DNA of 30,668 bases from JANMCE01 sp963791625 (lineage in GTDB: Bacteria > Actinomycetota > Acidimicrobiia > Acidimicrobiales > Ilumatobacteraceae). Positions 22,418 through 29,473 of this stretch are shown here, piece by piece. The stretch covers positions 1 through 30,668 of the forward strand of contig CAWBTA010000002.1 of NCBI GenBank assembly GCA_963791625.1, read 5' to 3'. Both the position numbers and the translations under genes were made by a program. Each line of letters opens with the position of its first letter. Position 1 is the first letter of the stretch. The notes under the pieces were generated by a model. It was not told the DNA's origin and did no database searches. It worked only from the letters and a program-made list of their open reading frames with translations.

Positions 22418-23341
22418 ATGAGGAACGTTCGACGGTCGTCCAAATCAATGCTGCTGCGCGTAGTCGGTGTCGTCGTGGCGCTTGTGTGTGCACCCCTTGT
22501 CTTCGCGTCATCGAGCGGCGCCGCCACAGTTGCGCCCGCTGCGCCGACGAACGCCGCGGCCCGACTGAGCACCGGAATCGTCGTGAGCTGGGTGGACAAC
22601 TCGACCGACGAAACCAGTTTCGTCGTTGAGCGATCGATGCTGAACGGGCCTTTCGGGGTGATCGGAACGGTAGGCGCCAACGTCACATCGTTCGCTGACA
22701 TGTCGTTCGGCATCACCAGCTACAGGTATCAGGTACGTGCACGCAACGATCGGGGATTCTCGGCGTATGCGACGTCGCTGCCGATCTCTATCGTGTCGAC
22801 GAATTCGGCGATAGCGGTCAGCGCCACGGCGTCGCCGACGTCGGGAGTGGTGCCGCTGACCGTGACCTTCCAAGCAATAACCACCGCACCGACCATCAAT
22901 TGGTTCTTCGGGGACGGCACCACCGCTACCGGGGCGACCGTGACTCACACGTACACCGAATTCGCGACCTACGCCGCGACCGTTCTCGTCCTGGCGCCGA
23001 GCACAGGAGGATTCGGCAACGACGCCGGAACGGCAGTGGCCCTTGTCGATGCTGCAGCGCCACTGCTCACCGCGCCGACCAATATGACGGCGTCGTCGGC
23101 GAAGCGCAGGGTCAGTCTCAGCTGGACGAACCCGGTCAGCGACGCAATCGAAATCCTTGTCTGGCGTTGCCCCACTCGAAAGTGCACCAACCCGATGATT
23201 GTGGCGTCGCTCGGAGCCTCCGAGACGTCGTTCATCGACAACTCGGTCAAGTCCGGAACGACCTACGACTACTGGCTCATTGTCAGAAACGCAGCAGGTA
23301 TGACCGCTGGCTCGCTAGCGGTCTCGGTCAAGGTCCGTTGA
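22418..23341 (+). CDS. Secreted protein with FnIII-PKD-FnIII domains
   Basis: ATG 22418 gives 307 residues. The signal peptide covers residues ~1-36 (basic MRNVRRSSK, then LLRVVGVVVALVCAPLVFAS). An FnIII-like domain follows at ~40-125 (APTNAAARLSTGIVVSWVDN, YRYQVRARNDRGFSAYA), a PKD domain at ~130-210 (ATASPTSGVVPLTVTFQAIT, INWFFGDGTTATG, VTHTYTEFATYAATV), and a second FnIII at ~218-307 (PTNMTASSAKRRVSLSWTNP, YDYWLIVRNAAGMTAGS). There is no enzyme domain and no sorting signal. It is an exported binding or structural protein. The 204 bases before it show no gene. Confidence 0.8.
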   Translation: MRNVRRSSKSMLLRVVGVVVALVCAPLVFASSSGAATVAPAAPTNAAARLSTGIVVSWVDNSTDETSFVVERSMLNGPFGVIGTVGANVTSFADMSFGITSYRYQVRARNDRGFSAYATSLPISIVSTNSAIAVSATASPTSGVVPLTVTFQAITTAPTINWFFGDGTTATGATVTHTYTEFATYAATVLVLAPSTGGFGNDAGTAVALVDAAAPLLTAPTNMTASSAKRRVSLSWTNPVSDAIEILVWRCPTRKCTNPMIVASLGASETSFIDNSVKSGTTYDYWLIVRNAAGMTAGSLAVSVKVR

Positions 23342-23430
23342 CGCCACATCAACGGGCATCAGCAGTAATCTGTTGACAGATGATCTGTGCACAGAGTACA
23401 TTGAGTGTCTCCAACAGGAAGGCATCAATC

Positions 23431-23845
23431 ATGTTCACGACCAACTATTCCGCCGACACCGAGGCTTCACCCGAGCAGGTCTGGTCCGCGCTTGAGGCGT
23501 TGCATTCGGGCACCCGGTTGAGCGAGCGCAGTGACACGTTCGAGTTGCACGGACCGTTCGCGCTCGGCACGGAACTGTCGGTCACGCCGCAGGGGCAGGG
23601 CACATTCCGTTCCACGATCGTCGAGTTCACCGAGAACCGCGTGTACGCCGACTGTACCGAGTACGAGGGCCTCACCCTGCTGTTCCGCCACACCCTGTCG
23701 CCGAAAGGTCGACGGCACCACCGTCACCCACGAACTGGTCATCGACGGCCCGGGCGTGAATGAGGTCGGCCCGACCGTCGGCGCCCAGATCAGCGAGGAC
23801 TTTCCGGTCGCAATGGCCGACCTGCTGGCAGCCGCAGGCCGGTGA
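23431..23845 (+). CDS. SRPBCC-fold protein, one frameshift
   Basis: ATG 23431, after AGGAAGG, begins MFTTNYSADTEASPEQVWSA, the typical start of a polyketide-cyclase/START-like SRPBCC protein. FELHGPFALGTELSVTPQGQ and VYADCTEYEGLTLLFRHTL follow. The frame is lost at about 23706, where one extra G in AAAGG precedes VDGTTVTHELVIDGPG, and the domain ends GAQISEDFPVAMADLLAA. Length 3n+1 fits one insertion in a 137-residue protein. It overlaps the MarR gene start by GTGA (23842-23845). Such proteins bind small hydrophobic ligands; here the ligand may also be sensed by the MarR partner. Confidence 0.8.
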
Positions 23846-24330
23846 CGCGTTTCGAGGCGGGACCCGGGGACAGTCCCGGGTTCCTGCTCTGGCACGTTAC
23901 ATTGCGCTGGCAGCGGCACCTCACGAGCGCTCTCAGTCCACTCGGTCTAACCCACACCCAGTTCGTGCTGCTCGCGTGCACGTGGTGGCTCAACGAGCAA
24001 GGCCTCCAGCCGAACCAGTTGACTGCGGCGACACAAGCCGGGACCGATGTGAAAATGGCGTCGGAGGTGTTTCGCAAACTCGAATCTCGAGGGCTCCTGG
24101 CGCGCCAGGCCGACCAGCACGACAGTCGCGCGAGAGCCCTCACGGTGACTCCCGAAGGGGCTGCGCTTGCCGCTCGGGCCATTGTGATTGTCGAGGCGGC
24201 AGACGAGGAGTTTTTCGCCGGTCAATCCGAGGCGCTCACGAAAGTGTTGCGACCCCTACTCGCCGCTGGGTCGAGCCGGTCGGGCCTGAGCCTGCACCTC
24301 AACGCTCGAACGTCGACCGCCGCGCCGTGA
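23842..24330 (+). CDS. MarR-family transcriptional regulator
   Basis: GTG 23842 gives 162 residues with the MarR layout: dimer helix (FLLWHVTLRWQRHLTSALSP), LGLTHTQFVLLACTWWL, recognition region (AATQAGTDVKMASEVFRKLE), wing (QADQHDSRARALTVTPEGAA) and C-terminal helices. It is coupled to the SRPBCC gene by a four-base overlap, so ligand-binding protein and regulator are made together. It is convergent with, and overlaps by about 30 bases, the AraC-type gene on the other strand. Confidence 0.88.
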   Translation: MTRFEAGPGDSPGFLLWHVTLRWQRHLTSALSPLGLTHTQFVLLACTWWLNEQGLQPNQLTAATQAGTDVKMASEVFRKLESRGLLARQADQHDSRARALTVTPEGAALAARAIVIVEAADEEFFAGQSEALTKVLRPLLAAGSSRSGLSLHLNARTSTAAP

Positions 24331-25397
24331 TCGAACGCGGACTCGTTAACGACACCTTGGATGACGGGCCGTTGCCTGACGAGAATCGCCGGCGGTACGC
24401 CGCGGGTGTGAGACCGGTGTGTGCTTGGAAGAGCCGTCGGAATGTCGTCGGGTCTCGGTAGCCGACTTCGGAGGTCACGTGCTCGAGAGATGCCCCGGTT
24501 GTTTCCAGTAGTTGCTTGGCCCGCGCGAACGCGCAGGGTTTGCAGGTGCTGGAGGGGTGACGTGCCGGTTTCGATGTTGAACTTTCGCAGCAGTGTTCGC
24601 GAGCTCATGCCGAGCCCGGCGGCGAGGGTGTCGAGGTCGTAGGGTTCGTTCAAGTGGCGTGCCAGTGATGCGGTAACCCGGCTCGCGAGCGTCGAGTTGC
24701 GACCGAGTAGGACGCGCTCGTCGATGTAGGCGCGTTGCGAGGGTCGGGCTTCGCTCATCAACGTGAGTTTGCCGGTCACGGTGGCAGCATCGGCGGGCAG
24801 CATCGTGCGGACAAGGTGCATGGCCAGGTCGCCTGCCGCGCTGAACGCCGCCGCGGTCGTGACACCGTGGTCGTGCACGATGATGTCTCCGATGTCGACC
24901 ATGGCGGCCGGGTACCGGCGTGCGAGAGCGTCGGCATAGGCCCATGCGGTCGTGCAGCGGCGCCCGTCGAGCAACCCTGCCTCGCCGACCAGGAAGGCGC
25001 CGACGCAAACGGCGGCGATCGGCTGATGTTTTGCGGCGGCGTCGCGGATGAATGCGACTTCTCGTCGTCGCTTGCGGAGCGTGGCGTCGATCTGGTCGTC
25101 AAAAGGGAGAAGTTCGAAACCGGGAACCAGCACCAAATCGGGTAGGGCCGTGGGCGGACGTGTGGTCAGGCGAGTGCCGTCCGCCGTGGCAATGGACCGG
25201 CGCCCGGCCGACGTGATCGTGACCTCAAGGAGGGAGCGGTTGCCGCCGAGGTGCAGATGGACGTAATTCGCGATGTTCAGCACGTCAACGATCGCAAAAA
25301 CCTCAGACGCGTAGCAGCCATCGAAGGCGAGCACGTCGACACGCAGTGACCCGACCGCCTCGGGACCATCGGTGGACCTGGGCGAAGGAGCAGCCAT
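24299..25397 (-). CDS. AraC-type regulator with DJ-1/PfpI (GATase1-like) domain, one frameshift
   Basis: ATG 25397 begins MAAPSPRSTDGPEAVGSLRV and a DJ-1/PfpI-like ligand domain (DVLAFDGCYASEVFAIVDVL, LVLVPGFELLPF, IAAVCVGAFLVGEAGLLDGR with the nucleophile-elbow Cys, TTAAAFSAAGDLAMHLV). The AraC domain follows: LARHLNEPYDLDTLAAGLGM and SSRTLLRKFNIETGTSPLQH, then in a new frame AKQLLETTGASLEHVTSEVG and PTTFRRLFQAHTGLTP. The break near 24515 is an extra G in a GGG run. Length 3n+1 fits one insertion in a 365-residue GlxA-family regulator. It is divergent from the carbonic anhydrase gene; the downstream remainder of the longer open frame to 24222 is out of frame. Confidence 0.85.
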
Positions 25398-25469
25398 ATG
25401 GCGAGAATAGCCCCAATGAGGCGATCTCGCCTCTGGCGCCGGCGCTTGTTCGGGCGCACGATAGACCTC

Positions 25470-26042
25470 GTGACCGAAACCCGAACCCAACTGGCGAACC
25501 ATCCGGACCGATCAGGAAAATCGCGCTCGGCCGTTGATGTGCTGCTGGAGCGCAACGAATCCCTCGCCCGGTCGACGCTCCGGCCGTGGCTCGATGTACT
25601 ACCCGCGTTGCAGGCGATCGTGCTCACATGTTGCGATCATCGCGTTGACCCTTCGCATGTTCTCGGTCTCAAAAATGGGGAGGCAGTCGTGATCCGCAAC
25701 GCGGGCGGCCGAGTGACGCCCGATGTGCTCGCATCGTTCGAGGTGCTTGCGGTCGTGGCGATGGTGGAGGCACTCGTGATCGAACCGGAGATGATCGTGA
25801 TGCACCACACCGACTGCGGCATGTCCCGACTCGCTTCCCCGGCGGTGATCGATGTCGCCCGTCGCTATCTCGCCCATCCCGAGACCGAGCCAGGCGAGTT
25901 GTGGTTGGACGACCCGGTCCGCTCGGTTCTCTCCGACATTCAGCGGTTGCGGGCGTGGCCCGGTATCCCGCCAACGATGCCCATCACGGGCATCGTCTAC
26001 GACGTCGTGACCGGCGTCGCTACGGCGGCAGGCACCATCTGA
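25470..26042 (+). CDS. Beta-class carbonic anhydrase-like protein
   Basis: GTG 25470 gives MTETRTQLAN...; the longer frame from ATG 25398 starts on the base next to the divergent AraC ATG and leaves no promoter, so the GTG is preferred. Zinc motifs are present: IVLTCCDHRVDP (C54, D56, R58 of Cys-x-Asp-x-Arg) and VMHHTDCGMS (H113, C116). VIRNAGGRVTPDVLASFEVL is the usual third block. It would interconvert CO2 and bicarbonate in the cytosol, though small members of this group are not all tested. Its TGA overlaps the next ATG by one base (TGATG), so the HD-domain gene is coupled. Confidence 0.82.
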   Translation: MTETRTQLANHPDRSGKSRSAVDVLLERNESLARSTLRPWLDVLPALQAIVLTCCDHRVDPSHVLGLKNGEAVVIRNAGGRVTPDVLASFEVLAVVAMVEALVIEPEMIVMHHTDCGMSRLASPAVIDVARRYLAHPETEPGELWLDDPVRSVLSDIQRLRAWPGIPPTMPITGIVYDVVTGVATAAGTI

Positions 26043-26622
26043 TGCTCGAGGTGCCTGACTCGCGTGTCGCTGTCGCTGCTGTTGACTTGGCCACCGCCCA
26101 CATGCCCAAGTGGCTGTTCGCCCATAGCTACCGAACCTTTCATTTCGGCGTCGCACTCCTGGAGGCGGCGGGCAGTCGGCCGACGCCGAATTGCTGTTCG
26201 TTGGCTCGATCCTGCACGACATCGCGCTCGGAACCGATCTCGACCAACCGGACACACCATTCGAGGTGATCGGTGCACGGGTCGCCGAAGACTTCATGAC
26301 CCGTTCGGGAGCAAGCCCTGAGCGATCGCGCGCAGTGGCCGACGCCATCAAGCTGCACCTTCTCCTCAGCACAGCCGACGACGAACGCCCCGAGGTCGCC
26401 GGCGTGCACCTCGGCGCCGCGCTCGACGTGATCGGCCTCCGCGCCGGCGACATCACTCAACACGTCCTCGCTGCCGTGCTCACTAACCAACCGCGAGGAC
26501 CGTTCATCGGCGAACTCGTCCAGGTCATGGAAGCAGAGGCCCGCAAACCGAAATCGACAATCGCCGAACTCATCAGCCACTTCGGCTTCATCGAGATGAT
26601 CAAAGCATGCCCGCTCGGCTGA
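26042..26622 (+). CDS. HD-domain protein (putative phosphohydrolase), one frameshift
   Basis: ATG 26042 starts MLEVPDSRVAVAAVDLATAH and WLFAHSYRTFHFGVALLEAA, with the first metal His. One G is missing from a GGG run near 26171. In the next frame the domain continues QSADAELLFVGSILHDIALG, giving the HD pair, then FEVIGARVAEDFM, AVADAIKLHLLLS and VAGVHLGAALDVIG. Length 3n+2 fits one deletion in a 193-residue protein. The family often hydrolyses nucleotides; this branch (cyanamide hydratase-like 'HD domain' proteins) is not resolved by sequence alone. It is coupled to the carbonic anhydrase gene. Confidence 0.78.
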
Positions 26623-26657
26623 ACCGACCCGACGATCAATCGGCCGCTACTATCGTG

Positions 26658-27086
26658 ATGGTGAGTTCGATGACCGCGACCATCTACGCGGTCGATCTGA
26701 GCCGCATGACCGAGTTCTATTCTCGGGTGCTTGGTCTCTCAATCGTCGAATCGCTCGACAACGACTTCGCGCGACTCGAATCGCATGACCACGCGATCGA
26801 GATTTCGATCGTCGCGATCCCACGCGAAATCGCCGACACCATCCACTTCGCCGAGCCTGTGTCACCACGCGACGACACTCCGATCAAGTTGAGTTTCGTC
26901 GTTGACGACCTCGACGCCTGCCGCTCCCATGCCCTGGCGCTCGGAGGTGCACTACGAACCGCCGATGAGGGATGGATCTGGCACGGCTTCATCCATTGCG
27001 ACGGTCACGATCCCGAAGGCAACGTGTTCCAACTCCGGTCACCGGCCCCGGGGACAAAGACGGCTCCGATGCGGAACAACCCTTGA
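26658..27086 (+). CDS. VOC-family (glyoxalase/bleomycin resistance-like) protein
   Basis: ATG 26658 (MVSSMTATIYAVDLSRMTEF) gives 142 residues with the VOC fold: YSRVLGLSIVESLDNDFARL, then KLSFVVDDLDACRSHALALG, GWIWHGFIHCDGHDPEGNVF and QLRSP. Only one beta-alpha-beta-beta-beta pair is present, so it probably works as a dimer. Metal ligands expected in glyoxalases are only partly visible. Function may be small-molecule binding or isomerisation. It lies 35 bases after the HD gene and 40 before the hydrolase, so the four genes may form one operon. Confidence 0.8.
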   Translation: MVSSMTATIYAVDLSRMTEFYSRVLGLSIVESLDNDFARLESHDHAIEISIVAIPREIADTIHFAEPVSPRDDTPIKLSFVVDDLDACRSHALALGGALRTADEGWIWHGFIHCDGHDPEGNVFQLRSPAPGTKTAPMRNNP

Positions 27087-27126
27087 GCGGCTGCCACGCC
27101 AGACCGCGGAGTCTGCGGTGGTCGCG

Positions 27127-28137
27127 ATGAGATGGAGCCCGATCACCGGGGTCTCACGACGGACACGCCCGATACGACACGCCCACGGCGGGCTCGCCCG
27201 GCTCGCCCCAATGACACTGGGCGGCGTCGAGCAATGGGTGCTCGTACGCGGCCAACCTGTTGCGCCGATCCTGCTGAAGATCCATGGCGGCCCTGGTCAA
27301 GCCGAGATACCGACGATCGACATGAACGCTCGACTCGAAGAACACTTCCTCGTGGTGGAGTGGGACCAACGAGGGGCAGGCAAATCAGCCGCAGCTATTG
27401 AGCCACGCTCGGCTATGACGTTGGAACAGATCGTGGCCGACACCATCGAACTCACCGAGCGCCTCATCGACGAGTTCGGAACCCGCACCGTCATCTTGCT
27501 CGGCCACTCCTGGGGCAGCCTCGTCGGCGTGCTCGCGGTCCATCGCCGCCCCGATCTGTATGCCGCGTTCGTGAGCACCGGCCAGATCACCGCCTTCGCC
27601 GACGGCCAGAAGGTCGCCTATGAGTTTGTGGTTGCCGAAGCGCACCGTCGCGGACACACATCGGCGGTATCAGCCCTGGCATCGATTGCGCCGCCCCCCT
27701 ATGTCGGCGCCGAGGGCCTCAAGGCGTGGATGCAGTGCGTGCGCTGGCTCGGCGAGTTCGGTGCTTTGTGGCATCAACCCGACAAGTTCCGCCCGGTCCG
27801 CTGGATGATCAACTCGCCCGAGTACTCCTGGCAAGAAAAGCTGCGCTTCACCAACGCCGCCAATCGATCATTCGAACTGCTCTATGCCGACCTGGTGCTC
27901 GCCGACCTCAACAGCTCATGTCTCGAGTTGGCTGTGCCCGTGTTCATGGCCGTTGGCCGCTATGACCGGATCGCCCCACCCGAAGTTGCCGAGCGTTACT
28001 TCAACGCGCTGACCGCACCGCGCAAAGAATGGGTCTGGTTCGAGGAGTCGGGCCATTTCCCCCAGTGGGAACAGACCGACGAGTTCCACCAGCTCCTCAT
28101 TCAAACGGTTCTGCCAACCGTCACCGCCCGATCCTGA
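27127..28137 (+). CDS. Alpha/beta hydrolase, proline iminopeptidase-like
   Basis: ATG 27127 gives 336 residues. The oxyanion motif LKIHGGPGQAE, EWDQRGAGKSAA, the nucleophile elbow LGHSWGSLVGV, the acid VGRYDRIAPPEV and the base ESGHFPQWEQ form a complete Ser-Asp-His triad. HGGPG and DQRGAGKS are hallmarks of the prolyl aminopeptidase (S33) group, but related hydrolases share them, so the substrate is open. There is no signal peptide, so it is cytosolic. The lid contains Trp-rich PEYSWQEKLRF. Last gene of the plus-strand run from the carbonic anhydrase. Confidence 0.85.
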   Translation: MRWSPITGVSRRTRPIRHAHGGLARLAPMTLGGVEQWVLVRGQPVAPILLKIHGGPGQAEIPTIDMNARLEEHFLVVEWDQRGAGKSAAAIEPRSAMTLEQIVADTIELTERLIDEFGTRTVILLGHSWGSLVGVLAVHRRPDLYAAFVSTGQITAFADGQKVAYEFVVAEAHRRGHTSAVSALASIAPPPYVGAEGLKAWMQCVRWLGEFGALWHQPDKFRPVRWMINSPEYSWQEKLRFTNAANRSFELLYADLVLADLNSSCLELAVPVFMAVGRYDRIAPPEVAERYFNALTAPRKEWVWFEESGHFPQWEQTDEFHQLLIQTVLPTVTARS

Positions 28138-28171
28138 ACCGTCATTGACCATACTGTTCTAACTCTACTAC

Positions 28172-28200
28172 TTGACATTCTCTAGTAACGGGCTTAGTCT
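28172..28200 (+). promoter_or_regulatory. Promoter of the padR operon, leaderless type
   Basis: A consensus-like TTGACA (28172-28177), 17-bp spacer and TAGTCT (28195-28200) end six bases before the ATG at 28207. The surrounding AT-rich stretch (CTACTACTTGACATTCTCTAG) has partly symmetric ACTACT/TAGTAA elements that could be the PadR operator. Confidence 0.65.
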
Positions 28201-28206
28201 GTGTCC

Positions 28207-28584
28207 ATGCCCGCTGGACACGACCCTCAACTCCTCAAGGGCGTGCTGTCGTTGCTGCTGTTGCATTTGCTCGCCGAGCGTGAGTCGTACGGCTATGAGG
28301 TCGTCCAACGGCTCCACGAGATTGGCCTGACCGATGTGCTTGAAGGCACCGTGTACCCGGCGCTCGCTCGCCTCGAGCGAGAGAACCGCCTGACCTCGCG
28401 GCTGGTCGCGTCCAACTCTGGCCCGGCACGCAAGTACTACCGACCAACCCCGCTCGGGCGCGAGGCGCTCGCAATCGGCACTGCGAGCTGGCAATCCCTG
28501 GCTGAACTCGTCGGCGCGGTGCTCTCACAACCGCTGCCGGCACCCAGCACACCTCCAGCACCCACGAAAGGGACCCTGACATGA
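28207..28584 (+). CDS. PadR-family transcriptional regulator
   Basis: ATG 28207 fits the leaderless promoter; an in-frame GTG at 28201 is the alternative. The winged helix is typical PadR: LLKGVLSLLLLHLLAERESY, YGYEVVQRLHEIG, GTVYPALARLERENRLTSRL, RKYYRPTPLGREAL. The C-terminal helix is short and ends in a Pro-rich tail. Its TGA overlaps the ATG of the membrane partner (28581-28584). PadR regulators with a following HAAS/DUF1700-like or permease-prefix protein usually control their own operon in response to envelope stress or drugs. Confidence 0.88.
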   Translation: MPAGHDPQLLKGVLSLLLLHLLAERESYGYEVVQRLHEIGLTDVLEGTVYPALARLERENRLTSRLVASNSGPARKYYRPTPLGREALAIGTASWQSLAELVGAVLSQPLPAPSTPPAPTKGTLT

Positions 28585-29141
28585 CCCACTCGGTGAACCT
28601 CCTCGACCGGGCGCGTATCGAACGAGTGGTATGGGGCCTCGACCAACGGCTCTACGACCTCCCTCGCGCCTCGCGCATTGGCAAACGCCGCGAGCTACGC
28701 CAGAACCTGCTCGAAGCAGCCCACGACGTCGGCACCACCACGGCACTCAGACAACTGGGCAGCACCCGCCAACTCGCGGGCGAGTACCTCGTCTCCGAGT
28801 TCGGTACCGGACCGCGACCGTCCTGGATGGCTGCGGGCGTGTTCCTTGCCATCGGAACACTCTTCTTCTTCTCGCTGCTGACCGACGCGGCCTTGGCGTT
28901 CGGCGATGGCATCATCGCCGCCCAACCCAACGCCACCGGCACGTTTCATTGGAGCGGCATCAGCTACCTCCAAAGCCCGGTCACCTACACTGCCAGCAAC
29001 GGCAAGATCGACAGCGTCGGAGGAGCGGCAACCCCACTGGCGTGGGCACTGTGGATTCTCGGCGCCATTCTCGTCGGTCGGCTCTGGCTGCTCCCCGCCA
29101 CATGGCGGCGACGCCGCGCCACTGCACGCGCCGGGCTATGA
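28581..29141 (+). CDS. PadR-coupled membrane protein with cytosolic helical domain
   Basis: ATG 28581 overlaps the padR stop. Residues 1-75 are a helical cytosolic domain (LPRASRIGKRRELRQNLLEA, TTTALRQLGSTRQLAGEYLV) resembling the HAAS/permease-prefix domain that accompanies PadR. Two membrane helices follow at ~83-105 (MAAGVFLAIGTLFFFSLLTD) and ~150-170 (LAWALWILGAILVGRLWLLP) with an extracytoplasmic loop between. The end RRRRATARAGL is cytosolic. It probably signals to, or is regulated by, its PadR partner. No enzyme motif. Confidence 0.72.
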   Translation: MTHSVNLLDRARIERVVWGLDQRLYDLPRASRIGKRRELRQNLLEAAHDVGTTTALRQLGSTRQLAGEYLVSEFGTGPRPSWMAAGVFLAIGTLFFFSLLTDAALAFGDGIIAAQPNATGTFHWSGISYLQSPVTYTASNGKIDSVGGAATPLAWALWILGAILVGRLWLLPATWRRRRATARAGL

Positions 29142-29219
29142 CCTGTCACCCGTCATTGCTGTGGCAGCAGGGCTCTAGATGACGAGCCGATCGACGCAAT
29201 CACGCCACAGATCGACTCG

Positions 29220-29411
29220 GTGAACTACATGCCGACTTCGACTGCGTCTTCGTCAACTACTACCTCCACTGCCTCCACGTCGCTGCCAGTGGCGGCGTCG
29301 GTCGAGCTTCCCGGCACGCCGGCGGCCGAGCAGTTCCGGTGGGTGCTCAACGAATCGGTGAAAGCCGGACAACTCGGCACATGCCGAGCAGTCTTCAGTG
29401 ACGTTCAGTAA
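29220..29411 (+). pseudogene. Short fragment resembling the N-terminal linker of a secreted serine-hydrolase lipoprotein
   Basis: The 332-base stretch 29142-29473 has only this frame. It reads a Ser/Thr-rich segment (SSSTTTSTASTSLPVAASVE) then LPGTPAAEQFRWVLNESVKA. The motif 'LP-TPA-EQ-RWVL' occurs at the N-terminus of actinobacterial LpqF/beta-lactamase-like lipoproteins, but the signal peptide and the enzyme domain are absent here. It is either a remnant or chance similarity; the frame stops at 29411. Confidence 0.35.
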
Positions 29412-29473
29412 CCAGGTCCCCGTCGGCATCCTGCGGACCGAAATCAACGATGCAAGCGCCGGGCGAAATCGTT

